42,687 bases of DNA from an uncultured Eubacteriaceae bacterium (GTDB lineage Bacteria; Bacillota; Clostridia; Eubacteriales; UBA1433). Of this stretch, positions 1 to 7,116 are shown piece by piece; position 1 is the first letter of the stretch; the number at the start of each line of letters is the position of its first letter. The notes below the pieces were generated by a model. The model saw nothing but the letters and a program-made list of their open reading frames with translations. It had not been told where the DNA came from and ran no database searches. The DNA is taken from contig CALFLU010000108.1 in the NCBI GenBank assembly GCA_937880125.1, forward strand, positions 1-42,687. The letters are read 5' to 3'. The position numbers and the translations under genes were made by a program.

Positions 1-52
1 CTCGCGACCCTCGCCTTGGCAAGGCGATGCTCTACCACTGAGCCACTTTCGC
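1..52 (-). tRNA. tRNA-Gly (GCC), 3' part cut by window edge
   Basis: The reverse complement begins GCGAAAGTGGCTCAGTGG, a normal acceptor and D-arm start. It continues through an anticodon arm whose seven-base loop is TTGCCAA, giving anticodon GCC. The T-arm and 3' acceptor strand lie outside the window. It is the last of four tRNA genes read in the same direction, only 5 bases after tRNA-Phe, so it is almost certainly processed from the same transcript. Confidence 0.93.
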
Positions 53-57
53 ATAAA

Positions 58-133
58 TGGTGCCCAGAGGCGGAATCGAACCACCGACACGAGGATTTTC
101 AGTCCTCTGCTCTACCATCTGAGCTATCTGGGC
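58..133 (-). tRNA. tRNA-Phe (GAA)
   Basis: The acceptor stem GCCCAGA pairs with TCTGGGC, the discriminator is A and CCA is encoded. The anticodon loop is CTGAAAA (anticodon GAA) and the T-arm carries GGTTCGATTCC. The length is 76 bases. It is the third member of the minus-strand tRNA cluster. Confidence 0.97.
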
Positions 134-159
134 AATCTATATTAAATTATGAGTTTTCT

Positions 160-236
160 TGGCGATCCGGAAGGGGCTCGAACCCTCGACCTCCAGCGTG
201 ACAGGCTGGCATTCTAACCAACTGAACTACCGGACC
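160..236 (-). tRNA. tRNA-Asp (GTC)
   Basis: The acceptor stem GGTCCGG pairs with CCGGATC, including a G-T pair, followed by discriminator G and an encoded CCA. The anticodon loop CTGTCAC gives GTC. The T-arm is GAGGGTTCGAGCCCC-like. The length is 77 bases. Second in the cluster. Confidence 0.97.
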
Positions 237-249
237 TGCTAAAATTGTA

Positions 250-325
250 TGGTGGGCGCAATAGGGCTCGAACCTATGACCCTCTGCTTGTAAGGCAGAT
301 GCTCTCCCAGCTGAGCTATGCGCCC
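250..325 (-). tRNA. tRNA-Val (TAC)
   Basis: The acceptor stem GGGCGCA pairs with TGCGCCC, followed by discriminator A and CCA. The anticodon loop CTTACAA gives TAC. The length is 76 bases. It is the promoter-proximal tRNA of the cluster. Confidence 0.97.
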
Positions 326-345
326 TGATTTAAAATGCATTAGTA

Positions 346-374
346 AGTATATCCTATCCGACTTGGGTTGTCAA
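346..374 (-). promoter_or_regulatory. Strong promoter of the tRNA cluster
   Basis: On the minus strand a consensus -35 TTGACA (374-369) is followed after 17 bases by TATACT (351-346). About 20 bases then lead to the first tRNA. The -35 box overlaps the TGA stop codon of the upstream 77-residue gene (373-371), so the two units abut without a spacer. Confidence 0.85.
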
Positions 375-604
375 TATCGCGATTTGATATTTTTAATAAT
401 TTTTTCGTAGTTGTTTTTTTCATGCGGAAATGTGCATCCCGAGCAATCTTTTACTTTTCCTGCCATTTGATATTTACCCAAACAATCCGCATAGGCATAA
501 AGCGGGCAATAACAAAATAAACAGTTAAACACCTCTATATCCACACCGTCGTGGCAGGGAAAAAATTCACATGATTTATGTTGAAAAAAGGCATAGTTGC
601 TCAT
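371..604 (-). CDS. Cysteine-rich small-domain protein (PF04071-like)
   Basis: A 77-residue protein with eight cysteines at positions 12, 17, 28, 31, 33, 41, 54 and 57. The core FNCLFCYCPLY, a later DCSGC, then PH and NY, match my memory of the 'cysteine-rich small domain' family, thought to bind metal and sometimes found near cobalamin genes. No cobalamin gene is present here. The ATG lies 2 bases after the stop of the upstream glycosidase gene, so translation is probably coupled. The biochemical role of the family is unknown to me. Confidence 0.78.
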   Translation of the reverse strand: MSNYAFFQHKSCEFFPCHDGVDIEVFNCLFCYCPLYAYADCLGKYQMAGKVKDCSGCTFPHEKNNYEKIIKNIKSRY

Positions 605-606
605 GT

Positions 607-2772
607 TCAGCTTTCTTTCTTTGATTCGTCCACTTTGTTTAACGGAGATTTTTCTTCGTTTTTATTGAAGAATTTTTTCTTCAACCCTTTTTTCTCTTCT
701 GTTTGGCTTTTATCACCGTCCGCAAAATGAATTTCTGTCGTTTCAAAGGGGATCCTCTTACCCGACATCCTGCAGGCAAATACATTATAGGCACCGTAGT
801 TTTGAACCAATGTACAAGGCTTATCGTTAACGGTAAACTGCTCTGCACTGCTTAATACATACAGCGAACCTGCAAATTCCACATTCTTTTTCAAAATCAC
901 ACGGGCATGGTTATCTCGGTCAAATACCACTTCTTCCACCCCAAACAGGGGCAAAATATGCGTGTCTGAGTAAATCAGCTGCGGTGAATTTTTGATATCA
1001 ATTTTAACCAATGTTTGCGTCTGGTGGGCTTTGAGATTCAGCACACCCTTTTCAGACACCAACGCGCCATATTTTCCGCAATACAATCCCGGCGGCACAG
1101 TATAATCCTTTGATACATTGTTAAAATTGGACACCACAAGATATTGACGATCGCGCTCCGTAAATGTAAAAGCATGCACATTGTCATCTTCTTCATGGAA
1201 AACTTTTTCGATATGCGGGTTGGGCTGTGTACTCGTAAGCAATGCCATTTCCATTTCATCATAGGATTTTATATCATCTGACAACAAAGTCACGCTGCTT
1301 AATATGCTGCATAGCGCCAAAATCGTATGTTTTTCCACCAATGTAAGTGCCGTGGACTCGTGTCCGATAAAGTACGCCGTGGATACGCTGTCAAAGAACC
1401 GTCTGTTCATCACCCGACGAGCGATGAGTGTTTGCAGCGCACTTTCGGTGGATATTCTCTCTCTGAACCCAAAGCGTTTCATGATATTGTCTTCCCAAAA
1501 CGGCGCATTATCTGCCGTCATTTTGCAATAGGCATATTGCCCAAAGGCGCTTGCCATGGGCACTGACGCTGTGATAACAATTTTATCGCGGCAAAGCTTT
1601 CGAATAAAGTCGGCTACATCACCCATAATCTCCGCACGCGTTTTGTTGATGCGCGGCTCCACCGCGGCAGCATACAAAAAATCTACATAGATGACTTCAA
1701 AGCCCCATTCATACAACACGGTTTTAAACATATCGCTGATATAGGCTCTTACCTCTTCCTTGTAAAAATCTAACACATAATATTTGCTGTTTTTCCCCGA
1801 GTGATACCCGCCCGTCACGGGAAAGTTCATCCACTTTTTCAAAAACCAGTCGGGATGTTGCTGATAGAGCTTTGATTTCTTTTCCGCGACAAAGGGCGCA
1901 ATCCAAATTCCCGGCCGCATTCCGTTTTCTTTAATTTTGTCTGCAGCCGCTTTCATGCCCTTAGGAAAAGCCTTGCTGCCCCCTTGTCCAAAGTCGCCCA
2001 ACTTCACCGACTCATCTTCGCCCACGATAACGGTATCAATGTCCATGGCATTTTTCTTCATCAGCGCAATTTGTTCTTCTAAGCCGTCCATATCAATGCC
2101 GCGATCTTTTTCATTGACGCGCCGCGGAGTTGTCCAAGCAGAATGCAAACTTTGTGCCAATTGCCTCTTGGGAAAATAGTCGGCATAATGCTCATATACC
2201 GAAAACATCGGCCCCTGTGCAATAATAAAGTCCATGAGGGTAAACTCTTTGTCCACCTGTCTGAGCCCGCAATCCGAATAGATGTCCATGGCACTGTTTT
2301 TTTCATCAAAATGAAAAATCGTAAAGGTATTTTTTTCGTTTACCGATCCGTAAAAACGAATGTTGTCATCGTTTTTTTCGCTGAAATGAATGTATGTATG
2401 TGAAAGAATTCCTCTGTTCAAAAAAAACTTTTCGGTTTGATAATAGCCCATGTGCTGCAGCGAAAAAATCTTCGCAAAAATGCTCAAGGGTCTCAAAATT
2501 GTTTTTGCGCTGGCCGCAACGGATTCGCTGTTGGACTGGTATCCGTTTGTGACCACATTTTCGCAGGAATAATTGAGCCCGAATCGAAAACTGCAGGCTT
2601 CAATAATCACCGGAACCTTGGCTTGCAGCTTCACCGTGAGTCGGCTGCCGAATTTGTCTCCCTGCAAAGAAAACTCAATGACGATGTTCTTATCTTCAAA
2701 TCGTTCCAGAGATTTCAGTTTGATGTTTTTCTTCATGCCGGTATATCTGTATTTCAAATAAAAGCTGTTCAT
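607..2772 (-). CDS. GH36-type alpha-galactosidase-like glycosidase
   Basis: A 721-residue protein without a signal peptide, so probably cytoplasmic. The layout is a beta-rich N-terminal part (about 1-200), a TIM-barrel catalytic part (about 205-510) and a C-terminal beta domain. The barrel contains GIWIAPFVAEKKS (about 288-300), typical of GH36/melibiase-like enzymes. The likely nucleophile is Asp364 in YVDFLYAA, where many relatives have KLDFLYAA. The likely acid/base is Asp421 in MTADNAPFW. The ATG has a good GGGAG site 7-8 bases upstream. The tail after about residue 690 is lysine-rich and low-complexity. No sugar transporter is adjacent, so the substrate (alpha-galactoside or another alpha-glycoside) cannot be fixed from context. 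Confidence 0.8.
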   Translation of the reverse strand: MNSFYLKYRYTGMKKNIKLKSLERFEDKNIVIEFSLQGDKFGSRLTVKLQAKVPVIIEACSFRFGLNYSCENVVTNGYQSNSESVAASAKTILRPLSIFAKIFSLQHMGYYQTEKFFLNRGILSHTYIHFSEKNDDNIRFYGSVNEKNTFTIFHFDEKNSAMDIYSDCGLRQVDKEFTLMDFIIAQGPMFSVYEHYADYFPKRQLAQSLHSAWTTPRRVNEKDRGIDMDGLEEQIALMKKNAMDIDTVIVGEDESVKLGDFGQGGSKAFPKGMKAAADKIKENGMRPGIWIAPFVAEKKSKLYQQHPDWFLKKWMNFPVTGGYHSGKNSKYYVLDFYKEEVRAYISDMFKTVLYEWGFEVIYVDFLYAAAVEPRINKTRAEIMGDVADFIRKLCRDKIVITASVPMASAFGQYAYCKMTADNAPFWEDNIMKRFGFRERISTESALQTLIARRVMNRRFFDSVSTAYFIGHESTALTLVEKHTILALCSILSSVTLLSDDIKSYDEMEMALLTSTQPNPHIEKVFHEEDDNVHAFTFTERDRQYLVVSNFNNVSKDYTVPPGLYCGKYGALVSEKGVLNLKAHQTQTLVKIDIKNSPQLIYSDTHILPLFGVEEVVFDRDNHARVILKKNVEFAGSLYVLSSAEQFTVNDKPCTLVQNYGAYNVFACRMSGKRIPFETTEIHFADGDKSQTEEKKGLKKKFFNKNEEKSPLNKVDESKKES

Positions 2773-2812
2773 AAACTCTCCCTTTTGCCATCTCTGACTT
2801 TCATAAGAGTAT

Positions 2813-2818
2813 ATTATA
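2813..2818 (-). promoter_or_regulatory. Probable -10 box of the glycosidase unit
   Basis: A consensus TATAAT reads on the minus strand about 45 bases before the glycosidase ATG. The -35 region 17 bases upstream (TTTTCT) is poor, so the call rests on the -10 box and its position between the upstream terminator and the gene. Confidence 0.5.
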
Positions 2819-2871
2819 CTTTATTTTTTGTCATAAGAAAAGCAGGCAACTTATTTTGCGCAAATTTGTGC

Positions 2872-2898
2872 AAAAAAAAAGCGGTGTGCTTACCGCTT
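2872..2898 (-). terminator. Intrinsic terminator of infC-rpmI-rplT
   Basis: Downstream of rplT the minus strand reads AGCGGT, a six-base loop and ACCGCT, with one more A-T pair, followed by a run of about nine T. This is a textbook rho-independent terminator separating the ribosomal operon from the glycosidase gene. Confidence 0.88.
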
Positions 2899-2913
2899 CG
2901 TTTTCATTTTTAT

Positions 2914-3267
2914 TCAGATGTTCTTTTTTGCAATTTCCGTCAACTGTGAAAAAGCTTGTGCATCGTTCATGGCTATATCTGCGAGAATTTTTCGATCCAC
3001 TTCGACGCCTGCATTTTTCAATCCGCAAATAAAACGGCTATAACTCATTTCATTCATTCTGGCTGCGGCATTGATTCTGCTGATCCAAAGTCTTCTGTAA
3101 GCTCTTTTCTTTTCTTTTCTTCCTCTGTAAGCATCGCGCAATCCCCGAATAACGGCTTCATTGGCCATTCTGAATGTCTTGCTGCGTCCACCATAATAGC
3201 CTTTTGCAAGTTTTAATACTTTTTTATGCTTTTTCTTTGCATTTAACCCGTTTTTTACTCTTGCCAT
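2914..3267 (-). CDS. rplT: 50S ribosomal protein L20
   Basis: A 117-residue basic protein beginning MARVKNGLNAKKKHKKVLK, with KGYYGGRSK and the conserved RRLWISRINAAAR segment near residues 60-75. This is full length for L20. L20 binds 23S rRNA early in 50S assembly and, in Bacillus, also represses its own operon by binding the leader RNA. It is last in the operon with infC and rpmI, 19 bases after rpmI, with AGGAGGG before the ATG. Confidence 0.98.
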   Translation of the reverse strand: MARVKNGLNAKKKHKKVLKLAKGYYGGRSKTFRMANEAVIRGLRDAYRGRKEKKRAYRRLWISRINAAARMNEMSYSRFICGLKNAGVEVDRKILADIAMNDAQAFSQLTEIAKKNI

Positions 3268-3286
3268 TGTTCTTCCCTCCTGCGCC

Positions 3287-3481
3287 TCAGCTTTGAAGCA
3301 TTTCCTTTACATTTTTTGCATCTGCCACGTTTACATAGGTACCTCCGCGTAAGTTGCTCTTGCGCTTCGGAGATTTTTTCGTCAGAATATGGCTTTTTCC
3401 TGCTTGCCCTCTTTTGACTTTTCCTGATTTTGTAACGCGAAATCTTTTTTTCGCCCCTGAATGTGTTTTCATTTTCGGCAT
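3287..3481 (-). CDS. rpmI: 50S ribosomal protein L35
   Basis: A 64-residue very basic protein beginning MPKMKTHSGAKKRFRVTKSGK, the L35 signature. It is part of the 50S subunit. It sits in the universal order infC-rpmI-rplT with short spacers, and AGGAGGG precedes the ATG. Confidence 0.98.
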   Translation of the reverse strand: MPKMKTHSGAKKRFRVTKSGKVKRGQAGKSHILTKKSPKRKSNLRGGTYVNVADAKNVKEMLQS

Positions 3482-3511
3482 GGTACTATCCCTCCTGTTT
3501 GATGATTCGTA

Positions 3512-4084
3512 TTAACTTTCGTTTTCTTCTTTATCGATATCGAGAGCTTTTTGCTTCGGCTTTTTGCTTTTATCGGTGTATGGTTTCAAAAACATAATAG
3601 CGTTTCTTCCTTCGGCTTTTGCCTCTTTTTCGATGCTGCCTACATCGCTCACTTTTTCGGCAAAGCGATTAAGCAGTTCAACACCTCTGTGTGCATAGGC
3701 GATTTCGCGACCTCGGAACCGAACAGATACTTTGACCTTGTCGCCTTCTTCCAAAAATTTTCTGGCATTTTTGGCTTTGATGTTCAAGTCATGTTCTTCT
3801 ACACGCAGCGACATGCGAATTTCTTTTAAAACAGCAACCTGCTGATTTTTTTTCGATTCTTTTTCTTTTTTGATCTGCTCGTACTTGAACTTTCCGTAAT
3901 CTAAAATTTTGCACACCGGCGGATTTGCGTTCGGCGAAATTTTCACCAAATCCAAATTTCTCTTTTCCGCCAAATCTTGTGCGGTCTGAATGGATACAAT
4001 ACCCATCGCACCGCCGTTTTCGTCAATCAGTCTCACTTCAGCGTCTCTGATTTCATCGTTAATTTGAAACTCTTTAATTATCAT
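3512..4084 (-). CDS. infC: Translation initiation factor IF-3
   Basis: A 190-residue protein starting MIIKEFQINDEIRDAEVRLI, the usual IF-3 N-terminus. It has an N-terminal domain, a lysine-rich helical linker (about 70-90, KYEQIKKEKESKK) and the C-terminal 30S-binding domain containing KVSVRFRGREIAYAHRG. An in-frame ATG 30 bases upstream is rejected: it lies inside the leader hairpin, and GGAGGTG directly precedes the ATG at 4084. IF-3 keeps ribosomal subunits apart and checks start-codon pairing. The C-terminal tail after about residue 172 is lysine- and glutamate-rich. Confidence 0.97.
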   Translation of the reverse strand: MIIKEFQINDEIRDAEVRLIDENGGAMGIVSIQTAQDLAEKRNLDLVKISPNANPPVCKILDYGKFKYEQIKKEKESKKNQQVAVLKEIRMSLRVEEHDLNIKAKNARKFLEEGDKVKVSVRFRGREIAYAHRGVELLNRFAEKVSDVGSIEKEAKAEGRNAIMFLKPYTDKSKKPKQKALDIDKEENES

Positions 4085-4091
4085 GCACCTC

Positions 4092-4131
4092 CAAAATAAA
4101 AAGGCGAACGGCAAAGAGCTGCCGTTCGCTG
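4092..4131 (-). terminator. Attenuator terminator in the infC leader
   Basis: On the minus strand GCGAACGGCA (4129-4120) pairs perfectly with TGCCGTTCGC (4113-4104) across a six-base loop. A TTTTTATTTT tract follows and ends right at the infC ribosome site. Its place inside the 5' leader points to transcription attenuation rather than end-of-operon termination. Confidence 0.88.
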
Positions 4132-4199
4132 AAAAACGATTTTATTAACCTGCGTAGTGTATACACGAGGTGAGAAGCAGCATCTTCTACTTTACTTGC
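4092..4199 (-). ncRNA. infC-rpmI-rplT leader, L20-leader type
   Basis: From the predicted start near 4199 to the attenuator lies a roughly 105-base leader. It holds a small AGAAG/CTTCT hairpin, a self-complementary GTGTATACAC, and a GCTGC that could pair with GCAGC in the 5' arm of the terminator, a possible antiterminator. Firmicute L20 leaders sit exactly here, where L20 binding favours termination. I assign the type by position and architecture. I cannot confirm the L20 binding-site consensus by eye. Confidence 0.65.
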
Positions 4200-4205
4200 C
4201 CAATT

Positions 4206-4234
4206 ATGTTAACATCCAAACCATCTTTTGTCAA
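4206..4234 (-). promoter_or_regulatory. Promoter of infC-rpmI-rplT
   Basis: The minus strand has a perfect -35 TTGACA (4234-4229), a 17-base spacer and TAACAT (4211-4206). It starts only a few bases after the stop codon of the upstream aldo/keto reductase gene and gives a leader of about 115 bases before the infC ATG. Confidence 0.82.
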
Positions 4235-4240
4235 GAGATA

Positions 4241-5257
4241 TTACATTTGATTAAAATAGTTGTCCACCCAGGTAATGCGCTCAGGTATGTTGAGCCCATA
4301 GGGACATCTTTGTTTGCACACACCGCAGTTAATGCATTCGGATGCTTTGACTGCGCTGGTTTCATAACGCCCCTTTGCCCAGTCAGAAAGGCCGTAGCGC
4401 TTGATGTAGCCCTCAAAGACCATCACCCCGGGGATGTCTATGCCCACCGTGCAAGGTTGGCAATAGCCGCATCTGCGGCAAAAGTCTTTTCCGATTTCTT
4501 CGGAAATTTTCTTCAATTCCGCCTTTTCTTCTTCTGTCAAAGGACCTTTTTTGGCGGCTGCAGTGTTTTGCATCACTTGCTCAGGGGTGTTCATGCCGGG
4601 AATGGCCACCGTGACCAAATCGTTTTGTACAATATATTTCATTGCACTATCTGCCACTTCTCCCAAGATTCCCCCGCCCAGCGGTTTCATTGCAATCACG
4701 CCCATATCCAGCTCGTGAGCACGAATAAACAATTCTGTCCCCTGATTTTCTACTGCGTTAAAGGGAAATTGCAATGTGGAAAACTTTTCGGTCTCAATAA
4801 GCTGCATGGCCATTTCTTTAATGTGCGCGCTTACGCCGATATGTTTGATTTTGCCTTCTCTTTGCGCTTGAAGCGCCGCCTCATATGCGCCGTCTTCGGA
4901 AAATATCTTATCAAAGTCTTCTTGCTTACCAAGGTTATGAATCTGATAAAGGTCAATGACATCCGTTTGAAAATTTTTCAAGCTTGTTAAAATGTCGTTG
5001 TAAAACCCTTCTTTGGTGCGATTCAAAGACTTCGTGGCAAGATAAAAACTGTCTCTGCCCAACTGCTGCAGGCCTTTGCCGATATATTCTTCGCTTACGC
5101 TGTAAGCACGCGCCGAGTCGATAAAGTTAATCCCTGCTTCTTTGCAAGCGATTAGGGTATCCAGCGTCGCTTTTTCGTCATAACGCTGAATAGGAATGCC
5201 GCCCATCCCCACAACGCTGACCATAAGCTCGGTTTTTCCTAATCTCTTTTTTTCCAT
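4241..5257 (-). CDS. Aldo/keto reductase with C-terminal 4Fe-4S ferredoxin domain
   Basis: A 338-residue protein. Residues 1 to about 265 form the AKR barrel: it starts MEKKRLGKTELMVSVVGMGG, and the tetrad residues are visible in NFIDSARAY (Asp, Tyr), LATKS (Lys) and YQIHNLG (His). The C-terminal part carries two cysteine clusters, CRRCGYCQPC and CINCGVCKQRCP, that should bind two 4Fe-4S centres. This fused family is common in anaerobes. It probably passes electrons between NAD(P)H and an oxidised or reduced small molecule, but the substrate is unknown. The gene starts 1 base after the stop of the small helical protein upstream, and its GAGGAATAAA ribosome site lies inside that gene's end. 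Confidence 0.92.
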   Translation of the reverse strand: MEKKRLGKTELMVSVVGMGGIPIQRYDEKATLDTLIACKEAGINFIDSARAYSVSEEYIGKGLQQLGRDSFYLATKSLNRTKEGFYNDILTSLKNFQTDVIDLYQIHNLGKQEDFDKIFSEDGAYEAALQAQREGKIKHIGVSAHIKEMAMQLIETEKFSTLQFPFNAVENQGTELFIRAHELDMGVIAMKPLGGGILGEVADSAMKYIVQNDLVTVAIPGMNTPEQVMQNTAAAKKGPLTEEEKAELKKISEEIGKDFCRRCGYCQPCTVGIDIPGVMVFEGYIKRYGLSDWAKGRYETSAVKASECINCGVCKQRCPYGLNIPERITWVDNYFNQM

Positions 5258-5258
5258 T

Positions 5259-5615
5259 TTATTCCTCTTTTTCTACAGCTTGCACAATTTCGTCTTTTAC
5301 TTCTTGTGCAGCGTCAACTACGTCATCTTTAACTTCTTCTACTTCATCTGCAAGCTCTGCTTTCAGTTCAGCGATTTTTTCTTCGATCTCGTCAACTTTC
5401 ACTTTCAGCTCGTCAACCAAAGACGTGGTGTTGCCGCCTTGTTTTGCGGTTTCATAGATGTTTTTGCCGTACTCTTTAAACAATTTGCCTTGTTCAATTT
5501 CGTGTCTTTCGATCATTAATTTGTTTTTTGCGTCTTCCGCAAAATCTTTTGCGCCATCGGCGGCTTTATCAACAAAATCTCCCAGTTTCTTTGTGAATTC
5601 GTCAAATTTGCTCAT
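5259..5615 (-). CDS. Small acidic helical (coiled-coil) protein of unknown function
   Basis: A 118-residue protein rich in Glu, Lys, Asp, Ala and Val, almost without aromatic residues after residue 50. It is predicted by eye to be mostly helix. Residues about 65-118 show a regular heptad-like pattern of Val, Ile and Leu with charged flanks (DELKVKVDEIEEKIAELKAE), suggesting a coiled coil. No signal peptide or membrane segment is seen. The first 45 residues resemble amphipathic YtxH or apolipoprotein-like repeats (DFVDKAADGAKDFAEDAK). It is followed after 1 base by the Fe-S aldo/keto reductase, so the two are translationally coupled. I do not recognise a function. A stabilising or scaffolding role is only a guess. 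Confidence 0.72.
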   Translation of the reverse strand: MSKFDEFTKKLGDFVDKAADGAKDFAEDAKNKLMIERHEIEQGKLFKEYGKNIYETAKQGGNTTSLVDELKVKVDEIEEKIAELKAELADEVEEVKDDVVDAAQEVKDEIVQAVEKEE

Positions 5616-5644
5616 CTTAGTCCTCCATAATTTAAATTTTATTA

Positions 5645-5650
5645 ATTATA
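5645..5650 (-). promoter_or_regulatory. Probable -10 box for the helical protein/AKR unit
   Basis: A consensus TATAAT (5650-5645) reads on the minus strand about 30 bases before the ATG of the helical protein. The -35 element is weak (TTCTAT, spacer 17). The region between pgi and this gene holds nothing else. Confidence 0.5.
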
Positions 5651-5695
5651 ACATAAATTGGTTTTTAATAGAATCATTTTCATGCGAATTTTACA

Positions 5696-6931
5696 CTACT
5701 TTACAGAAAGCATTTTCTTGACTTCCGTCTTATACACTTCCACACCTGGCTGATTAAAAGGATCCACGCCCATTACCATACAACTCATGGCACATGCCTT
5801 TTCAAAGAAGTACGTCATATAGCCAAACATCTCTTCGGATATTTTCTCTGCCGTTATGGTAAAAATAGGCGTCCCACCCTTGTTGTGGGCCTGCAGCACG
5901 GCTTTGCGCACCAATTCGTTTTGCTCATTCAATGTTCTTTGCGCGCCCTCATAGCCAATGTCCTTTTGCGGGCTGTTAACAGACAACACCGTTTCAAAAA
6001 ACAATGGCGTTCCCTCTTGCAAAAACTGTCCCATTGAGTGCAAATCCCGGCTGAACACCAGCGATGACGGGAAAAGACCGCCGCCTTCTTTGCCTTCGCT
6101 TTCCCCAAACAACTGCTTGAGCCATTCGAGAAAATATTGCATTTTGGGTTCATAGACGCAAAATATTTCGATGCTTTTATCTCTCTCGTTCAAAATTCGA
6201 CGCCCCACACCATAGCGATATGCGCTGTTTTGAGCCAAATCGGCGGGCAAACAATCCTCATAGGCCTTTCGTGCACCTTGCACAATCTTGTAAATGTCGT
6301 AGCCTGCCGCACACAGCGGTAGTAGTCCCACTGCCGTCAAAAAGCTGTATCTGCCGCCGATATCAGACTCCAATTCAAAGGCCGTATATCCATTTTCTTC
6401 CGCTTCTTTGCGAAGCGCGCCGCTTTGCGGATCGGTAATGGCATAGATGCGGCTGTTGTATTTTTCTCCGTATTTTTTGATCAGCACTTCTTTAAACAGC
6501 CTAAAGGCCTCTGCCGTTTCCATGGTGGTGCCGGATTTTGAAATGACACACAGGGAGAGCTCTTCGTCTTTTATTTTATTCAACAATTCATGATGATAGG
6601 TTCCGCTGAGATTCCATCCTGCAAAATAGATTTTCAGCGCTTTTGTTTCCGTTAAAAATTCGTCTTCCAGCATATCTAAACACGCCTTGGGGCCCAGGTA
6701 TGAGCCGCCGATTCCCAACACGACCAATACGGTGCTTTGGGATTTGATTTGTTCTGCCGCAAGCAAAATGCTTTTCAAGTATGCATCACTGATTTTTTTA
6801 GGATAATCCACCCAGCCGCTCATGGCCATTTTTGTGCTGTGCAAATGCGTATGTGCATCGTGCACCTTTTGCGCATATTGCGCATAATCTTCAGGCATAA
6901 TACCGGCATATGCATCATCAAAATACAACAT
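5696..6931 (-). CDS. pgi: Glucose-6-phosphate isomerase
   Basis: A 411-residue protein with two SIS-type sugar-phosphate domains. Clear motifs are VLVVLGIGGSYLGPKA (about 66-81), CVISKSGTTMETAEAF (about 128-143, phosphate binding) and QLFGESEGKEGGGLFPSS (about 265-282, with the catalytic Glu). It interconverts glucose-6-phosphate and fructose-6-phosphate in glycolysis. It is somewhat shorter at the N-terminus than the usual 440-450 residues of Firmicute enzymes, but GGAGG lies 7 bases before this ATG, so the start is well supported. Next to it, divergently, is a phosphohexomutase, so two hexose-phosphate enzymes share this intergenic region. Confidence 0.95.
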   Translation of the reverse strand: MLYFDDAYAGIMPEDYAQYAQKVHDAHTHLHSTKMAMSGWVDYPKKISDAYLKSILLAAEQIKSQSTVLVVLGIGGSYLGPKACLDMLEDEFLTETKALKIYFAGWNLSGTYHHELLNKIKDEELSLCVISKSGTTMETAEAFRLFKEVLIKKYGEKYNSRIYAITDPQSGALRKEAEENGYTAFELESDIGGRYSFLTAVGLLPLCAAGYDIYKIVQGARKAYEDCLPADLAQNSAYRYGVGRRILNERDKSIEIFCVYEPKMQYFLEWLKQLFGESEGKEGGGLFPSSLVFSRDLHSMGQFLQEGTPLFFETVLSVNSPQKDIGYEGAQRTLNEQNELVRKAVLQAHNKGGTPIFTITAEKISEEMFGYMTYFFEKACAMSCMVMGVDPFNQPGVEVYKTEVKKMLSVK

Positions 6932-6967
6932 TATTTACTTGCCTCCGATTTTTTAATTAATAATAAT

Positions 6968-6976
6968 ATTATACCA
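6968..6976 (-). promoter_or_regulatory. Extended -10 promoter of pgi
   Basis: The minus strand reads TGGTATAAT, an extended -10 element, about 36 bases before the pgi ATG. No good -35 box is seen at 16-18 bases, as expected for extended -10 promoters. Confidence 0.65.
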
Positions 6977-7054
6977 TAATTTTTGCTCAAATATCCTTGC
7001 CGAATCGTTCTCATTTTACCGTGTCCTTTTTTTGGTAGGCAGCGTCTTTGCCTT

Positions 7055-7083
7055 TTGCATCGCGCCTATATTCATGTTATAAT
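7055..7083 (+). promoter_or_regulatory. Promoter of the phosphohexomutase gene
   Basis: An extended -10 TGTTATAAT ends at 7083, with TTGCAT (7055-7060, weak -35) 17 bases upstream of the TATAAT. It lies about 33 bases before the ATG and is divergent from the pgi promoter. The stretch between the two promoters (about 6985-7050) shows no other recognisable site. Confidence 0.68.
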
Positions 7084-7116
7084 ATTTTTTATATATAAAT
7101 ATACGAGGTGGTGCAA

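Noticed and set aside
4157..4990. A 277-codon open frame on the plus strand.
   Set aside because: It is antisense to the ferredoxin-type aldo/keto reductase and its downstream promoter region, with no recognisable motif.
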